Assembly (NCBI GenBank): GCA_900769465.1
Contig: CAAGGT010000281.1
Span: 1 to 25,179, forward strand
DNA length: 25,179 bases
Source of the DNA: Bacteroidaceae bacterium
GTDB taxonomy: Bacteria > Bacteroidota > Bacteroidia > Bacteroidales > Bacteroidaceae
Reading direction: 5' to 3'
Translations under genes and position numbers: made by a program
Notes under the pieces: generated by a model
What the model saw: only the letters and a program-made list of their open reading frames with translations
Database searches by the model: none
Told to the model about the DNA's origin: nothing
In this document: in pieces, positions 15,695 to 22,013 of the stretch
Numbering within the stretch: the first letter of the stretch is position 1
Layout of the letters: each line of letters opens with the position of its first letter

Positions 15695-16794
15695 TAAGAT
15701 ATTGCGACCTGAAGGAGATTAACGGAAAATATGAGCCCATGCTCACCGAGGCTGTGACAAGAGCAGCACAATCGGGGTGGTATATCCGTGGCAGGGAGTG
15801 CGAAAGTTTTGAACACACCTTTGCCGAATACTGCGGCTGCAAGCACTGCATTGGAACAGGCAACGGGCTCGATGCACTCACAATCATACTCAAGGCATAT
15901 TGCGAAATGGGCGCAATGCAGCCGGGTGACGAAATCATTGTACCCGCAAACACATATATAGCAACAATACTCTCCATCATACAGGCCGGGTTGAGGCCAA
16001 TCCTTTGCGAGCCTTGCGCCACAAGCTGCAATATAGACACCACACTGATAGAAAGCCTCGTTACCGAACGCACGCGCGCAATAATGCCGGTACACCTCTA
16101 CGGCCTTGCCGCCGATATGAACAGCATAAACGCCATTGCGGCAAAGCACTCGCTCAAGGTCATCGAGGACAGCGCGCAGGCACACGGTGCCTTATACAAC
16201 GGCAAGCGCACAGGCAGTCTGGGCGATGCCGCTGCATTCAGTTTCTACCCGGGCAAGAACCTGGGAGCGTTGGGCGACGGCGGAGCCATCACCACCAACG
16301 ACACCGCACTTGCCCAAACGGCAAGAGCCATTGCCAACTATGGCTCGCACACAAAATACATCAACCTATACAAGGGCCTCAACAGCCGCCTCGACGAGAT
16401 TCAGGCCGCCGCACTGTCGGTGAAGCTGCAACACCTCGACACCGACAACGACAGACGCAGGACCATAGCACGCGAATATATCGGCAGAATAGAGAACCCG
16501 CACATCACACTGCCCGTGGCAGAGAAGGACGGCAACCACGTATACCACATCTTCGCTATAAGGACTCCACACAGGGAAGAGTTGAAGAAGCATCTCCTTG
16601 AGCAAGGTATTGAGACACTCATACACTACCCCATCCCCCCGCACAGGCAGGATGCACTGAAGGAGTTCAGCCACCTTGACCTCCCCATCACCGAGCGCAT
16701 ACACCGTGAGGAGTTGAGCTTGCCCTGCCACCAGGCAATGAGCGACAGCGACGTACACAAAGTGATTGAGGCCGTCAACTCTTTCAGCATCTGA
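15691..16794 (+). CDS. DegT/DnrJ/EryC1 PLP-dependent sugar aminotransferase
   Basis: A 367-residue aspartate-aminotransferase-fold enzyme of normal family length. It shows GTGNGLDALTIILKA (cofactor phosphate region), PANTYIATILSI, VIEDSAQAHGA (the Asp and Gln that contact the pyridine ring) and FSFYPGKNLGALGDGGAI with the Schiff-base lysine at K189. It most resembles the FdtB/QdtB group, which aminate dTDP-3-oxo-6-deoxyhexose, consistent with the ketoisomerase two genes upstream. Its ATG overlaps the previous stop (15691-15694). The product would be a 3-amino-3,6-dideoxyhexose for surface glycan. No rmlA or rmlB is in the window, so the precursor must come from elsewhere. Confidence 0.93.
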   Translation: MIRYCDLKEINGKYEPMLTEAVTRAAQSGWYIRGRECESFEHTFAEYCGCKHCIGTGNGLDALTIILKAYCEMGAMQPGDEIIVPANTYIATILSIIQAGLRPILCEPCATSCNIDTTLIESLVTERTRAIMPVHLYGLAADMNSINAIAAKHSLKVIEDSAQAHGALYNGKRTGSLGDAAAFSFYPGKNLGALGDGGAITTNDTALAQTARAIANYGSHTKYINLYKGLNSRLDEIQAAALSVKLQHLDTDNDRRRTIAREYIGRIENPHITLPVAEKDGNHVYHIFAIRTPHREELKKHLLEQGIETLIHYPIPPHRQDALKEFSHLDLPITERIHREELSLPCHQAMSDSDVHKVIEAVNSFSI

Positions 16795-16847
16795 AAATCC
16801 CGGGACAGGCGCCATATCACGCGCACAGGCAAAAACAAATGAAATAA

Positions 16848-16879
16848 TTTGGTGATTACACTTTAAATGCATACCTTTG
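16848..16879 (+). promoter_or_regulatory. Strong distal promoter upstream of tRNA-Gln
   Basis: TTTG at 16848-16851, an exact 20-base spacer, and TACCTTTG at 16872-16879 match both consensus elements perfectly. The predicted start near 16886 lies about 107 bases before the tRNA. The intervening sequence has no ORF that I trust. Confidence 0.65.
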
Positions 16880-16932
16880 TAGAGATAATCTCCGCGAAGA
16901 TTGGTTGCGCCTGATTACAAAATCAAATGTCA

Positions 16933-16961
16933 TTTGTTTTCACTCGCTTGCACAATCTTTG
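16933..16961 (+). promoter_or_regulatory. Candidate proximal promoter of tRNA-Gln
   Basis: TTTG at 16933-16936 and AATCTTTG at 16954-16961 (one mismatch in the -7 element, spacer of 17, which is short). It would start transcription about 25 bases before the tRNA. Confidence 0.4.
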
Positions 16962-16992
16962 CACCGCTCTTCAAAAGAGAGCCAATAAGGAT

Positions 16993-17063
16993 TGTCCTAT
17001 GGTGTAATGGTAGCACAACAGGTTTTGGTTCTGTTTGTCCTGGTTCGAATCCGGGTAGGACAA
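16993..17063 (+). tRNA. tRNA-Gln, anticodon TTG
   Basis: A complete cloverleaf can be drawn. The acceptor TGTCCTA (16993-16999) pairs with TAGGACA (17056-17062), with discriminator A at 17063. The D arm is GTGTAATGGTAGCAC, and the anticodon stem ACAGG/TCTGT holds loop TTTTGGT with anticodon TTG. The T arm contains GGTTCGAATCC. The CCA end is not encoded (the next bases are CACA), so it is added after transcription. The last three bases are also the base of the terminator stem. Confidence 0.95.
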
Positions 17064-17110
17064 CACAAAAAAAGAGTCAGTTTAAAAAAACTGACTCTTT
17101 TTTTGTGTTG
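17061..17110. terminator. Bidirectional terminator between tRNA-Gln and luxS
   Basis: Positions 17061-17080 are the perfect complement of 17091-17110, and TTT/AAA extend the stem to about 23 bp around a small A loop. T-runs follow the GAGTCAG core on both strands, so it serves the tRNA on the plus strand and luxS on the minus strand. Confidence 0.93.
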
Positions 17111-17124
17111 TATACATTTACCTT

Positions 17125-17604
17125 TCAGGCAGGATAGACAAGGTTCTCGTCTGTAATCTTCTCAAGCACTTCGGTAAGATATTTTGCAGCCTCCCAACGC
17201 GCCTCGGGCAGATTCATCAGCAAATAGTTACCACAATCGCGTGCCGTAGCACCGGGCACCTCACCATCGTACGATGCAACAAAGGCAAATGTCTCCTTCA
17301 TCAGCGGCAACACCTCGGCCGACGACAAATCACCCTTCACAATGAGATAATTGCCTGTCAGGCACCCCATCGGGCCCCAATAGATTATACGCTCCGACCA
17401 AACGGGGTGGTTACGCAGGAACGTTGCTGCCAGATGCTCGATAGTATGTATTGCACTTGGGCTCAACACAGGCTCACGGTTCGGTTCCTTCATACGCACG
17501 TCAAAGGTAGACACCACCTCGCCACCCACTTTATCCTGGCGCGAGAGGAATATTCCACGCTTCAGGCGTATGTGGTCTATTGTAAAACTTGGTATTTTTT
17601 CCAT
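17125..17604 (-). CDS. luxS: S-ribosylhomocysteine lyase LuxS
   Basis: A 159-residue protein of normal LuxS length. It splits S-ribosylhomocysteine into homocysteine and DPD, the precursor of autoinducer AI-2. The metal site HTIEH gives H53 and H57, with the third ligand C124 in ARDCGNY. E56 and C81 (GPMGC) are the catalytic acid/base residues. The N-terminus (IPSFTIDHIRLKRGIFLSRQD) matches the family. It lies 12 bases after the MTA/SAH nucleosidase stop, so the two steps of SAH recycling are in one operon in pathway order. It ends against the terminator shared with tRNA-Gln. Confidence 0.97.
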   Translation of the reverse strand: MEKIPSFTIDHIRLKRGIFLSRQDKVGGEVVSTFDVRMKEPNREPVLSPSAIHTIEHLAATFLRNHPVWSERIIYWGPMGCLTGNYLIVKGDLSSAEVLPLMKETFAFVASYDGEVPGATARDCGNYLLMNLPEARWEAAKYLTEVLEKITDENLVYPA

Positions 17605-17616
17605 ATCGACAATGAA

Positions 17617-18312
17617 TTATAGTTTCATAAGGAATCGGCGTGTGACATCGAACGAACGGTTCGCCATCTCGCCCCAGAAGTTCTCATACTGCTCAATATG
17701 CTTGTCAACACCCGGAGTGTCGCTTATTATGCGGAAGCTGACGAACGGCACGCCATATATGTGGCAAGTCTGTGCAATAGCAGCCGACTCCATATCCACA
17801 GCCAAGCCCGCAGGGAAATTGCCCTTTATCTTGTCAAGCTCGTCGCGGTTCGTTATGAACTGGTCGCCGGTGCATATCAAGCCCGCGTGTATGCGTGTGC
17901 TGTTGCCGGCATCGTCGTTGAGCGACTGTGCCGCGCCACACATTGCCTCATCGGCATCAAAGACAGCAGGCATACCCTGTACCTGACCATATTCGCAGCC
18001 CATGCCGCACCACACATCGTGGTACACTATTGAGGTACTAACCACAACATCCATCACACCCAGGCAACAGTCAATGCCACCGGCAACACCTGTACTCACC
18101 ATTGCATCGGGCGAGAATGCGCGTATGAGTTCTGCCGCGCCAAGCGCCGCATTAACCTTTCCAATACCGCACTGGCGCAGGATAATACTGTTCTCACCTA
18201 CACGGCCGGTGAGATAATCCAAACCATTGTGCGAACACTCGGCAACATCCTCGAGCAACGCCGCTAGCTGCTCGAATTCAGAGGTCATCGCCGTCAAAAC
18301 GCCTATTTTCAT
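17617..18312 (-). CDS. mtnN: 5'-methylthioadenosine/S-adenosylhomocysteine nucleosidase
   Basis: A 231-residue purine-nucleosidase-fold enzyme that removes adenine from MTA and SAH. It has the opening MKIGVLTAMTSEFEQL with catalytic Glu12, the STGVAGGID phosphorylase-type loop, VDMESAAIAQ (ribose-binding Met/Glu) and FRIISD with the catalytic Asp near residue 195. The product S-ribosylhomocysteine is the substrate of luxS, which starts 12 bases downstream. The 79-base gap upstream holds no convincing promoter, so readthrough from the gate-domain gene is plausible. Confidence 0.95.
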   Translation of the reverse strand: MKIGVLTAMTSEFEQLAALLEDVAECSHNGLDYLTGRVGENSIILRQCGIGKVNAALGAAELIRAFSPDAMVSTGVAGGIDCCLGVMDVVVSTSIVYHDVWCGMGCEYGQVQGMPAVFDADEAMCGAAQSLNDDAGNSTRIHAGLICTGDQFITNRDELDKIKGNFPAGLAVDMESAAIAQTCHIYGVPFVSFRIISDTPGVDKHIEQYENFWGEMANRSFDVTRRFLMKL

Positions 18313-18338
18313 CTAATAAATATCTAAATTAAAACATT

Positions 18339-18391
18339 GTTTTCAGTTTTAACCACACTGCGCGTGATTGAAACAGTTTTCAGCTTCAACC
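18339..18391. repeat. Two imperfect 16-base direct repeats, 37-base period
   Basis: GTTTTCAGTTTTAACC at 18339-18354 recurs as GTTTTCAGCTTCAACC at 18376-18391 (14 of 16 identical), in the gap between the nucleosidase and the gate-domain gene. The second copy abuts that gene's stop. It may be a small operator pair or chance. Confidence 0.5.
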
Positions 18392-19549
18392 TTATGCCAT
18401 TATCATTGTCACAAGGACAAAAATCCAGTGAGCGGCAATTCCGGCAACAAGGCCACCAATTGTGTGAGAAAGAATATCCTTTGAGGTAAGGCGACGGTAT
18501 CCAAGAGCATCAAGCATTGCTGTGTGTGTGCTGAGGAAACCGCTCCAACACATACCAATGGCTGTGAACACTGCTATTGCATTGCCATCAATCCATCCCT
18601 CGGCGGCAAAGTTAGGAATAAGACCAAGAGCCGCACCTACAGCACCGATAGCTGTAATGGGGAATGCAATGAGGTGAGGATCGGTAAAGCCGAACAACCA
18701 CTCGAACAAAAAGCTCAATTTTGATCCAACCCAGGGCAAGAACTCGACACCCTGATATGCCGCTCCGGTATAGCCCTCATCCGAGGCGCCGAAAGTAAGA
18801 ATCATAACAAGTGTAGAGATTACAATCACGCCGGGGATAATCATCATACCCACATCTACGCCTGTACGTCCACCGTCGAGCAATGCATCAAGAATGCGCA
18901 GGAAAACAGGTTTTCTTTTGTGTACATCCCTGCTCACTGTCACCTCTTCCAGTTCGGCGGCATTCTCTTCCTTGAAACGGGGGTATGCCTTGACCACAAA
19001 ATACTGCATGAGTCTTGTTGAGACTATGCAACCTATAATGGCACCTATGAATCCCACGAAAGACTCCATAAAATAGCCCTGTCCAACCATAAACACAATA
19101 ACCAAAAGGCCCATACCGAAAGATGTTCCGAAGTTATTGAGCGAAATGAACTGATACTTCTTGAAGTATGACGCAAACTTTTTGTCCTGAGCCAATGAGA
19201 TTATGGCCGGATTATCCGAGAGGAACGTAAGCACAGCTCCAAGCGAAGCCACACCCGGGAGGTTGAAAAGAGGCTTCATCAGCGGGCGCAACATCTTCTC
19301 GAGCAAATTCACAACACCAAACTCAACAAAAATCTTTCCAATGGCACCAGTCAACACACATATTGCCATAAGGTAGAACACGGTATTGAGCAACAAATCG
19401 TGCGCCGTGTTCATAATGGTGTTCAACATATTGGCTGTTCCCATCTTTGAGCCCAGATAACCAAACAGGGCAGCAAACACCACAAGACAGATTACGCCGG
19501 ACGGTATCCATCTAAAAAGTTTCTTAATGATTTTCTTAATGATTTTCAT
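18392..19549 (-). CDS. Nucleoside-recognition (Gate domain) membrane protein, YjiH-like
   Basis: A 385-residue integral membrane protein with eight or more hydrophobic segments arranged as two Gate-type halves. The first half has GAIGKIFVEFGVVNLLEKMLRPLMKPLFNLPGVASLGAVLTFLSDNPAIISLAQ; the second has GGRTGVDVGMMIIPGVIVISTLV and the closing GFLSTHTAMLDALGYRRL. The family is annotated as nucleoside recognition or YjiH/SpmA-like; the transported substrate is not established. The nucleosidase and luxS genes lie downstream on the same strand, so a link to purine salvage or export is possible but inferred. The frame is open much further upstream, but the ATG at 19547-19549 (MKIIKKIIKK) is preferred because the extension crosses the intergenic promoters. 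Codons 2-9 are a 12-base tandem duplication. Confidence 0.8.
   Translation of the reverse strand: MKIIKKIIKKLFRWIPSGVICLVVFAALFGYLGSKMGTANMLNTIMNTAHDLLLNTVFYLMAICVLTGAIGKIFVEFGVVNLLEKMLRPLMKPLFNLPGVASLGAVLTFLSDNPAIISLAQDKKFASYFKKYQFISLNNFGTSFGMGLLVIVFMVGQGYFMESFVGFIGAIIGCIVSTRLMQYFVVKAYPRFKEENAAELEEVTVSRDVHKRKPVFLRILDALLDGGRTGVDVGMMIIPGVIVISTLVMILTFGASDEGYTGAAYQGVEFLPWVGSKLSFLFEWLFGFTDPHLIAFPITAIGAVGAALGLIPNFAAEGWIDGNAIAVFTAIGMCWSGFLSTHTAMLDALGYRRLTSKDILSHTIGGLVAGIAAHWIFVLVTMIMA
19523..19546 (-). repeat. 12-base exact tandem duplication at the start of the gate-domain gene
   Basis: CTTAATGATTTT occurs twice head to tail (19523-19534 and 19535-19546) directly before the start codon complement. 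It encodes KIIK KIIK. Copy-number change would add or remove four residues in frame. Confidence 0.85.
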
Positions 19550-19594
19550 AGTGTTCAAGTCAATGCCTGCAACAGCGCAGACAGAATTCAAATG

Positions 19595-19629
19595 CAAACT
19601 TACACAAAAAAAACCAAACATTTTCCAAA
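19595..19629 (-). promoter_or_regulatory. Candidate promoter of the gate-domain gene
   Basis: On the minus strand TAAGTTTG (19595-19602) is a perfect -7 element. TTTG at 19626-19629 is a possible -33 box but 23 bases away, longer than usual. The predicted leader is about 40 bases. Confidence 0.42.
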
Positions 19630-19666
19630 AGCATTCACAAAATAGCGCCACAAAACAATAAACAAA

Positions 19667-19740
19667 TTTGACGTTTGTTTGCGTTTTGATTATATTTGCA
19701 GTATCTTGCAAATGCATAAGCCCCGGCATCACAGCCGGGC
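19667..19740 (+). promoter_or_regulatory. Promoter and leader hairpin of the acyltransferase gene
   Basis: TTTG at 19667-19670, a 20-base spacer, and TATATTTG at 19691-19698 match both elements perfectly. The leader of about 75 bases contains a GC hairpin with arms CCCGGC (19722-19727) and GCCGGG (19734-19739). The hairpin has no T-tail, so it is not a terminator; its role is unknown. Confidence 0.68.
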
Positions 19741-19780
19741 ACTGCACCACAGACATTGTAAACAACAAAAAAACAATAAG

Positions 19781-20929
19781 ATGATACCATCTGAATTTGA
19801 CGAAATCCGTCCTTATACCCCCGAGGAGCTGCCACAAGTCTTTGAAGAACTCATTGCCGACCCCGAGTTCCGGGCCGTGATGGGCTATGTATACAAGGAC
19901 ATCCCTTTTGAACTCCTGGCCCAGAAGATACGTTCCAGCAAAGACAATCTCGATTTCCAGGTGAAAATGGTTTTCCCGTTCTTGAGATATGTACTGGAGA
20001 AGCTGTCGAGCGGACTGACAATGGAAATAGAGAACAAGGAGAACCTTGCCAAGTCGCTCTGTATCTCCAACCACCGCGACATCATCATGGACTCGGCGTT
20101 CCTGTGTGTCGTGTTCATACAGAATGTAGACAACACCGTTGAGATAGCCATTGGCGACAACCTGCTCATTCGCCCCTGGATAAAGAAACTGGTGCGTGTG
20201 AACCGCAGCTTCATCGTGCAGCGCTCGGCAAGCATACGCGAGATGCTCGCATCGTCAAAACGCCTGTCGTCATATATGCACCACGCCATCACCCAGCGCC
20301 AGCAGCCCATTTGGCTTGCACAGCGCGAGGGACGTGCCAAGGACAGCAACGACCGCACACAGGAGGGCCTCATCAAGATGCTCTCAATGTACAGCAGTGG
20401 CGACATCATAGATGCGCTCAAAGAACTGAACATTGCCCCCACCACAATATCTTACGAGTTCGACCCCTGCGACTACCTCAAGGCGAAGGAGTTCCAGCAG
20501 AAACGAGACAACCCCGAGTGGAAGAAAGCACCACAGGACGACCTCATCAACATGAAGGCGGGAGTACTCGGCTACAAGGGTGGCATACACTATCACGTTG
20601 CCGACTGCATCAACGACGAGATTGACACCATTGACCGTTCACTCGGCAAGAACGAAAAGACCGCTGCCGTTGCACGCATCATCGACAAGCACATACACAG
20701 CAACTACAAGTTCTGGCCAATCAACTACTATTTCTATGAGCTGCTGACAGGCGACACACGCTTTGCCGACAAGTACACAGCCCAGGAGAAGGCAAAGCTC
20801 GATGCCTACATGCAGGGACAGATTGAGAAGATTGACCTCCCTAACCGCGACGACGCATTCTGCCGCACAAAGATACTCGAGATGTATGCCAACCCGGTAA
20901 TCAACTACCTAAAGGCAACAGAGGAGTAA
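19781..20929 (+). CDS. PlsC-like 1-acyl-glycerol-3-phosphate acyltransferase family protein
   Basis: A 382-residue cytoplasmic or membrane-associated acyltransferase. The core has ISNHRDIIMDSAFL (H98, D104; the classic spacing is H-x4-D, here five residues if D104 is the acid, or D100 acts instead). A second block, LAQREGRAKDSND near 180, corresponds to the EGxRS glycerol-phosphate-binding motif. The regions on both sides (EELPQVFEELIADPEFR; VADCINDEIDTIDRSLGKNEK) fit the longer Bacteroidetes subgroup of the family. It probably makes phosphatidic acid or a related lipid, but the acceptor is unproven. The upstream frame is open to 19679, but the promoter at 19667-19698 and an A-rich leader favour the ATG at 19781. 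It is monocistronic and convergent with dusB. Confidence 0.83.
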   Translation: MIPSEFDEIRPYTPEELPQVFEELIADPEFRAVMGYVYKDIPFELLAQKIRSSKDNLDFQVKMVFPFLRYVLEKLSSGLTMEIENKENLAKSLCISNHRDIIMDSAFLCVVFIQNVDNTVEIAIGDNLLIRPWIKKLVRVNRSFIVQRSASIREMLASSKRLSSYMHHAITQRQQPIWLAQREGRAKDSNDRTQEGLIKMLSMYSSGDIIDALKELNIAPTTISYEFDPCDYLKAKEFQQKRDNPEWKKAPQDDLINMKAGVLGYKGGIHYHVADCINDEIDTIDRSLGKNEKTAAVARIIDKHIHSNYKFWPINYYFYELLTGDTRFADKYTAQEKAKLDAYMQGQIEKIDLPNRDDAFCRTKILEMYANPVINYLKATEE

Positions 20930-20931
20930 AT

Positions 20932-20975
20932 AATAAAAAGACATTCAGGCCGTGGCCTGAATGTCTCTTTTTATT
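20932..20975. terminator. Bidirectional terminator between the acyltransferase gene and dusB
   Basis: AGACATTCAGGCC (20939-20951) pairs with GGCCTGAATGTCT (20954-20966), flanked by an A-run on the left and a T-run on the right. It works on both strands and its right side overlaps the dusB stop codon (20971-20973). Confidence 0.92.
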
Positions 20976-21954
20976 TACCATATATATCCACTATCCTGTC
21001 GAGGATTGCCATCAGTTCATCCATCTTCTCGCACCGCAGCATCTCAATGCGAAGGGGGCGGAAATCGGTCAGGCCTTTGAGCAGCGGTGTTGCTGCAAGA
21101 TGACGGCGCACATGCAGTATTCCCGGGCGCTCACCGAGCCACTCCACGCTGTCCCTCACCTGCTCACGCAAAATATCCATACACTCCTTGAATGTGAACG
21201 GCACTGCAGGCTCGCCGTGTTCCAGGTAGTGCTTCACGTCGCGGAAAATCCAGGGCTGACCGAAGCTGGCACGGCCAATCATCACCGCATCCACGCCATA
21301 CTTGTCAAAGCACTCCTTTGCCCGCTCGGGTGTCTTAACATCACCGTTGCCAATGATTGGAATGTGCATTCTCGGGTTCTCCTTTATCTTGCCAATGAGT
21401 GTCCAGTCGGCATCGCCCGTGTACATCTGCGCACGTGTGCGGCCATGCACGGTGAGAGCCGCAATACCGCAATCCTGCAGGCGCTCGGCCAGGTCGACAA
21501 TACACTTGCTGTTCTCGTCCCAGCCCAAGCGTGTTTTCACCGTGACTGGGATATCCACGGCATCAACCACAGCCTTTGTAATCTCGAGCAGCTTTGGAAT
21601 ATTCTGCAACATACCCGCACCGCACCCTTTGCGTGCCACCTTCTTCACCGGGCAACCGAAGTTTATGTCAAGGATATCGGGCTTTGCAAGCTCCACGCGC
21701 TTGGCAGCCTCAACCATAGGCTCAACCTCGTTGCCGTATATCTGTATTGCCACCGGGCGCTCCTTGTCATACACCTGCAGCTTGCGCACCGTGCTGTTGA
21801 CATCGCGTATAAGAGCATCGCTCGATACAAACTCGGTATATACCATATCAACCCCGAAACGCTTGCACAGCAAACGGAACGCGGCATCGGTCACATCCTC
21901 CATCGGAGCAAGAAAGATGGGATATTTCCCAAATTCTATATTGGCAATCTTCAT
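20971..21954 (-). CDS. dusB: tRNA-dihydrouridine synthase, DusB type
   Basis: A 327-residue FMN-dependent TIM-barrel reductase that makes dihydrouridine in tRNA D-loops. It has FLAPMEDVTDAAFR (14-27), DINFGCPVKKVARKGCGAGML with catalytic Cys101, VKTRLGWDE, LTVHGRTRAQMYTG and the FMN-phosphate motif IGNGDVKTPE followed by VMIGRASFGQPWIF. The C-terminal helical domain ends at IVDIYGK. The frame is open beyond 22090, but the conserved start MKIANIEFGKYPIFLAPM fixes the ATG at 21952-21954. Its promoter (21976-22007) faces that of the divergent U32 gene, itself probably a tRNA-modification gene. The terminator downstream is shared with the acyltransferase gene. Confidence 0.95.
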   Translation of the reverse strand: MKIANIEFGKYPIFLAPMEDVTDAAFRLLCKRFGVDMVYTEFVSSDALIRDVNSTVRKLQVYDKERPVAIQIYGNEVEPMVEAAKRVELAKPDILDINFGCPVKKVARKGCGAGMLQNIPKLLEITKAVVDAVDIPVTVKTRLGWDENSKCIVDLAERLQDCGIAALTVHGRTRAQMYTGDADWTLIGKIKENPRMHIPIIGNGDVKTPERAKECFDKYGVDAVMIGRASFGQPWIFRDVKHYLEHGEPAVPFTFKECMDILREQVRDSVEWLGERPGILHVRRHLAATPLLKGLTDFRPLRIEMLRCEKMDELMAILDRIVDIYGK

Positions 21955-21960
21955 CCGGTT

Positions 21961-21992
21961 ATTGATTTTATGATGCAAAGATACTACCTTTG
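21961..21992 (+). promoter_or_regulatory. Promoter of the U32-kinase operon
   Basis: ATTG at 21961-21964, a 20-base spacer, and the perfect -7 element TACCTTTG at 21985-21992. The predicted start near 21999 leaves about 15 bases of leader before the ATG at 22014. Confidence 0.7.
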
Positions 21993-22007
21993 CAGTACAA
22001 ATGCAAC
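21976..22007 (-). promoter_or_regulatory. Promoter of dusB
   Basis: On the minus strand GTTG (22004-22007), a 20-base spacer, and the perfect -7 element TATCTTTG (21976-21983). Only one base separates this -7 box from the -7 box of the opposing promoter, and each -33 box lies beyond the other promoter's -7 box. Confidence 0.7.
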
Positions 22008-22013
22008 ACAACC

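Noticed and set aside
16005..16601. Plus-strand frame of 198 codons within the aminotransferase gene
   Set aside because: Arg/His-rich translation out of frame with a clear DegT aminotransferase carrying its PLP lysine; a shadow ORF.
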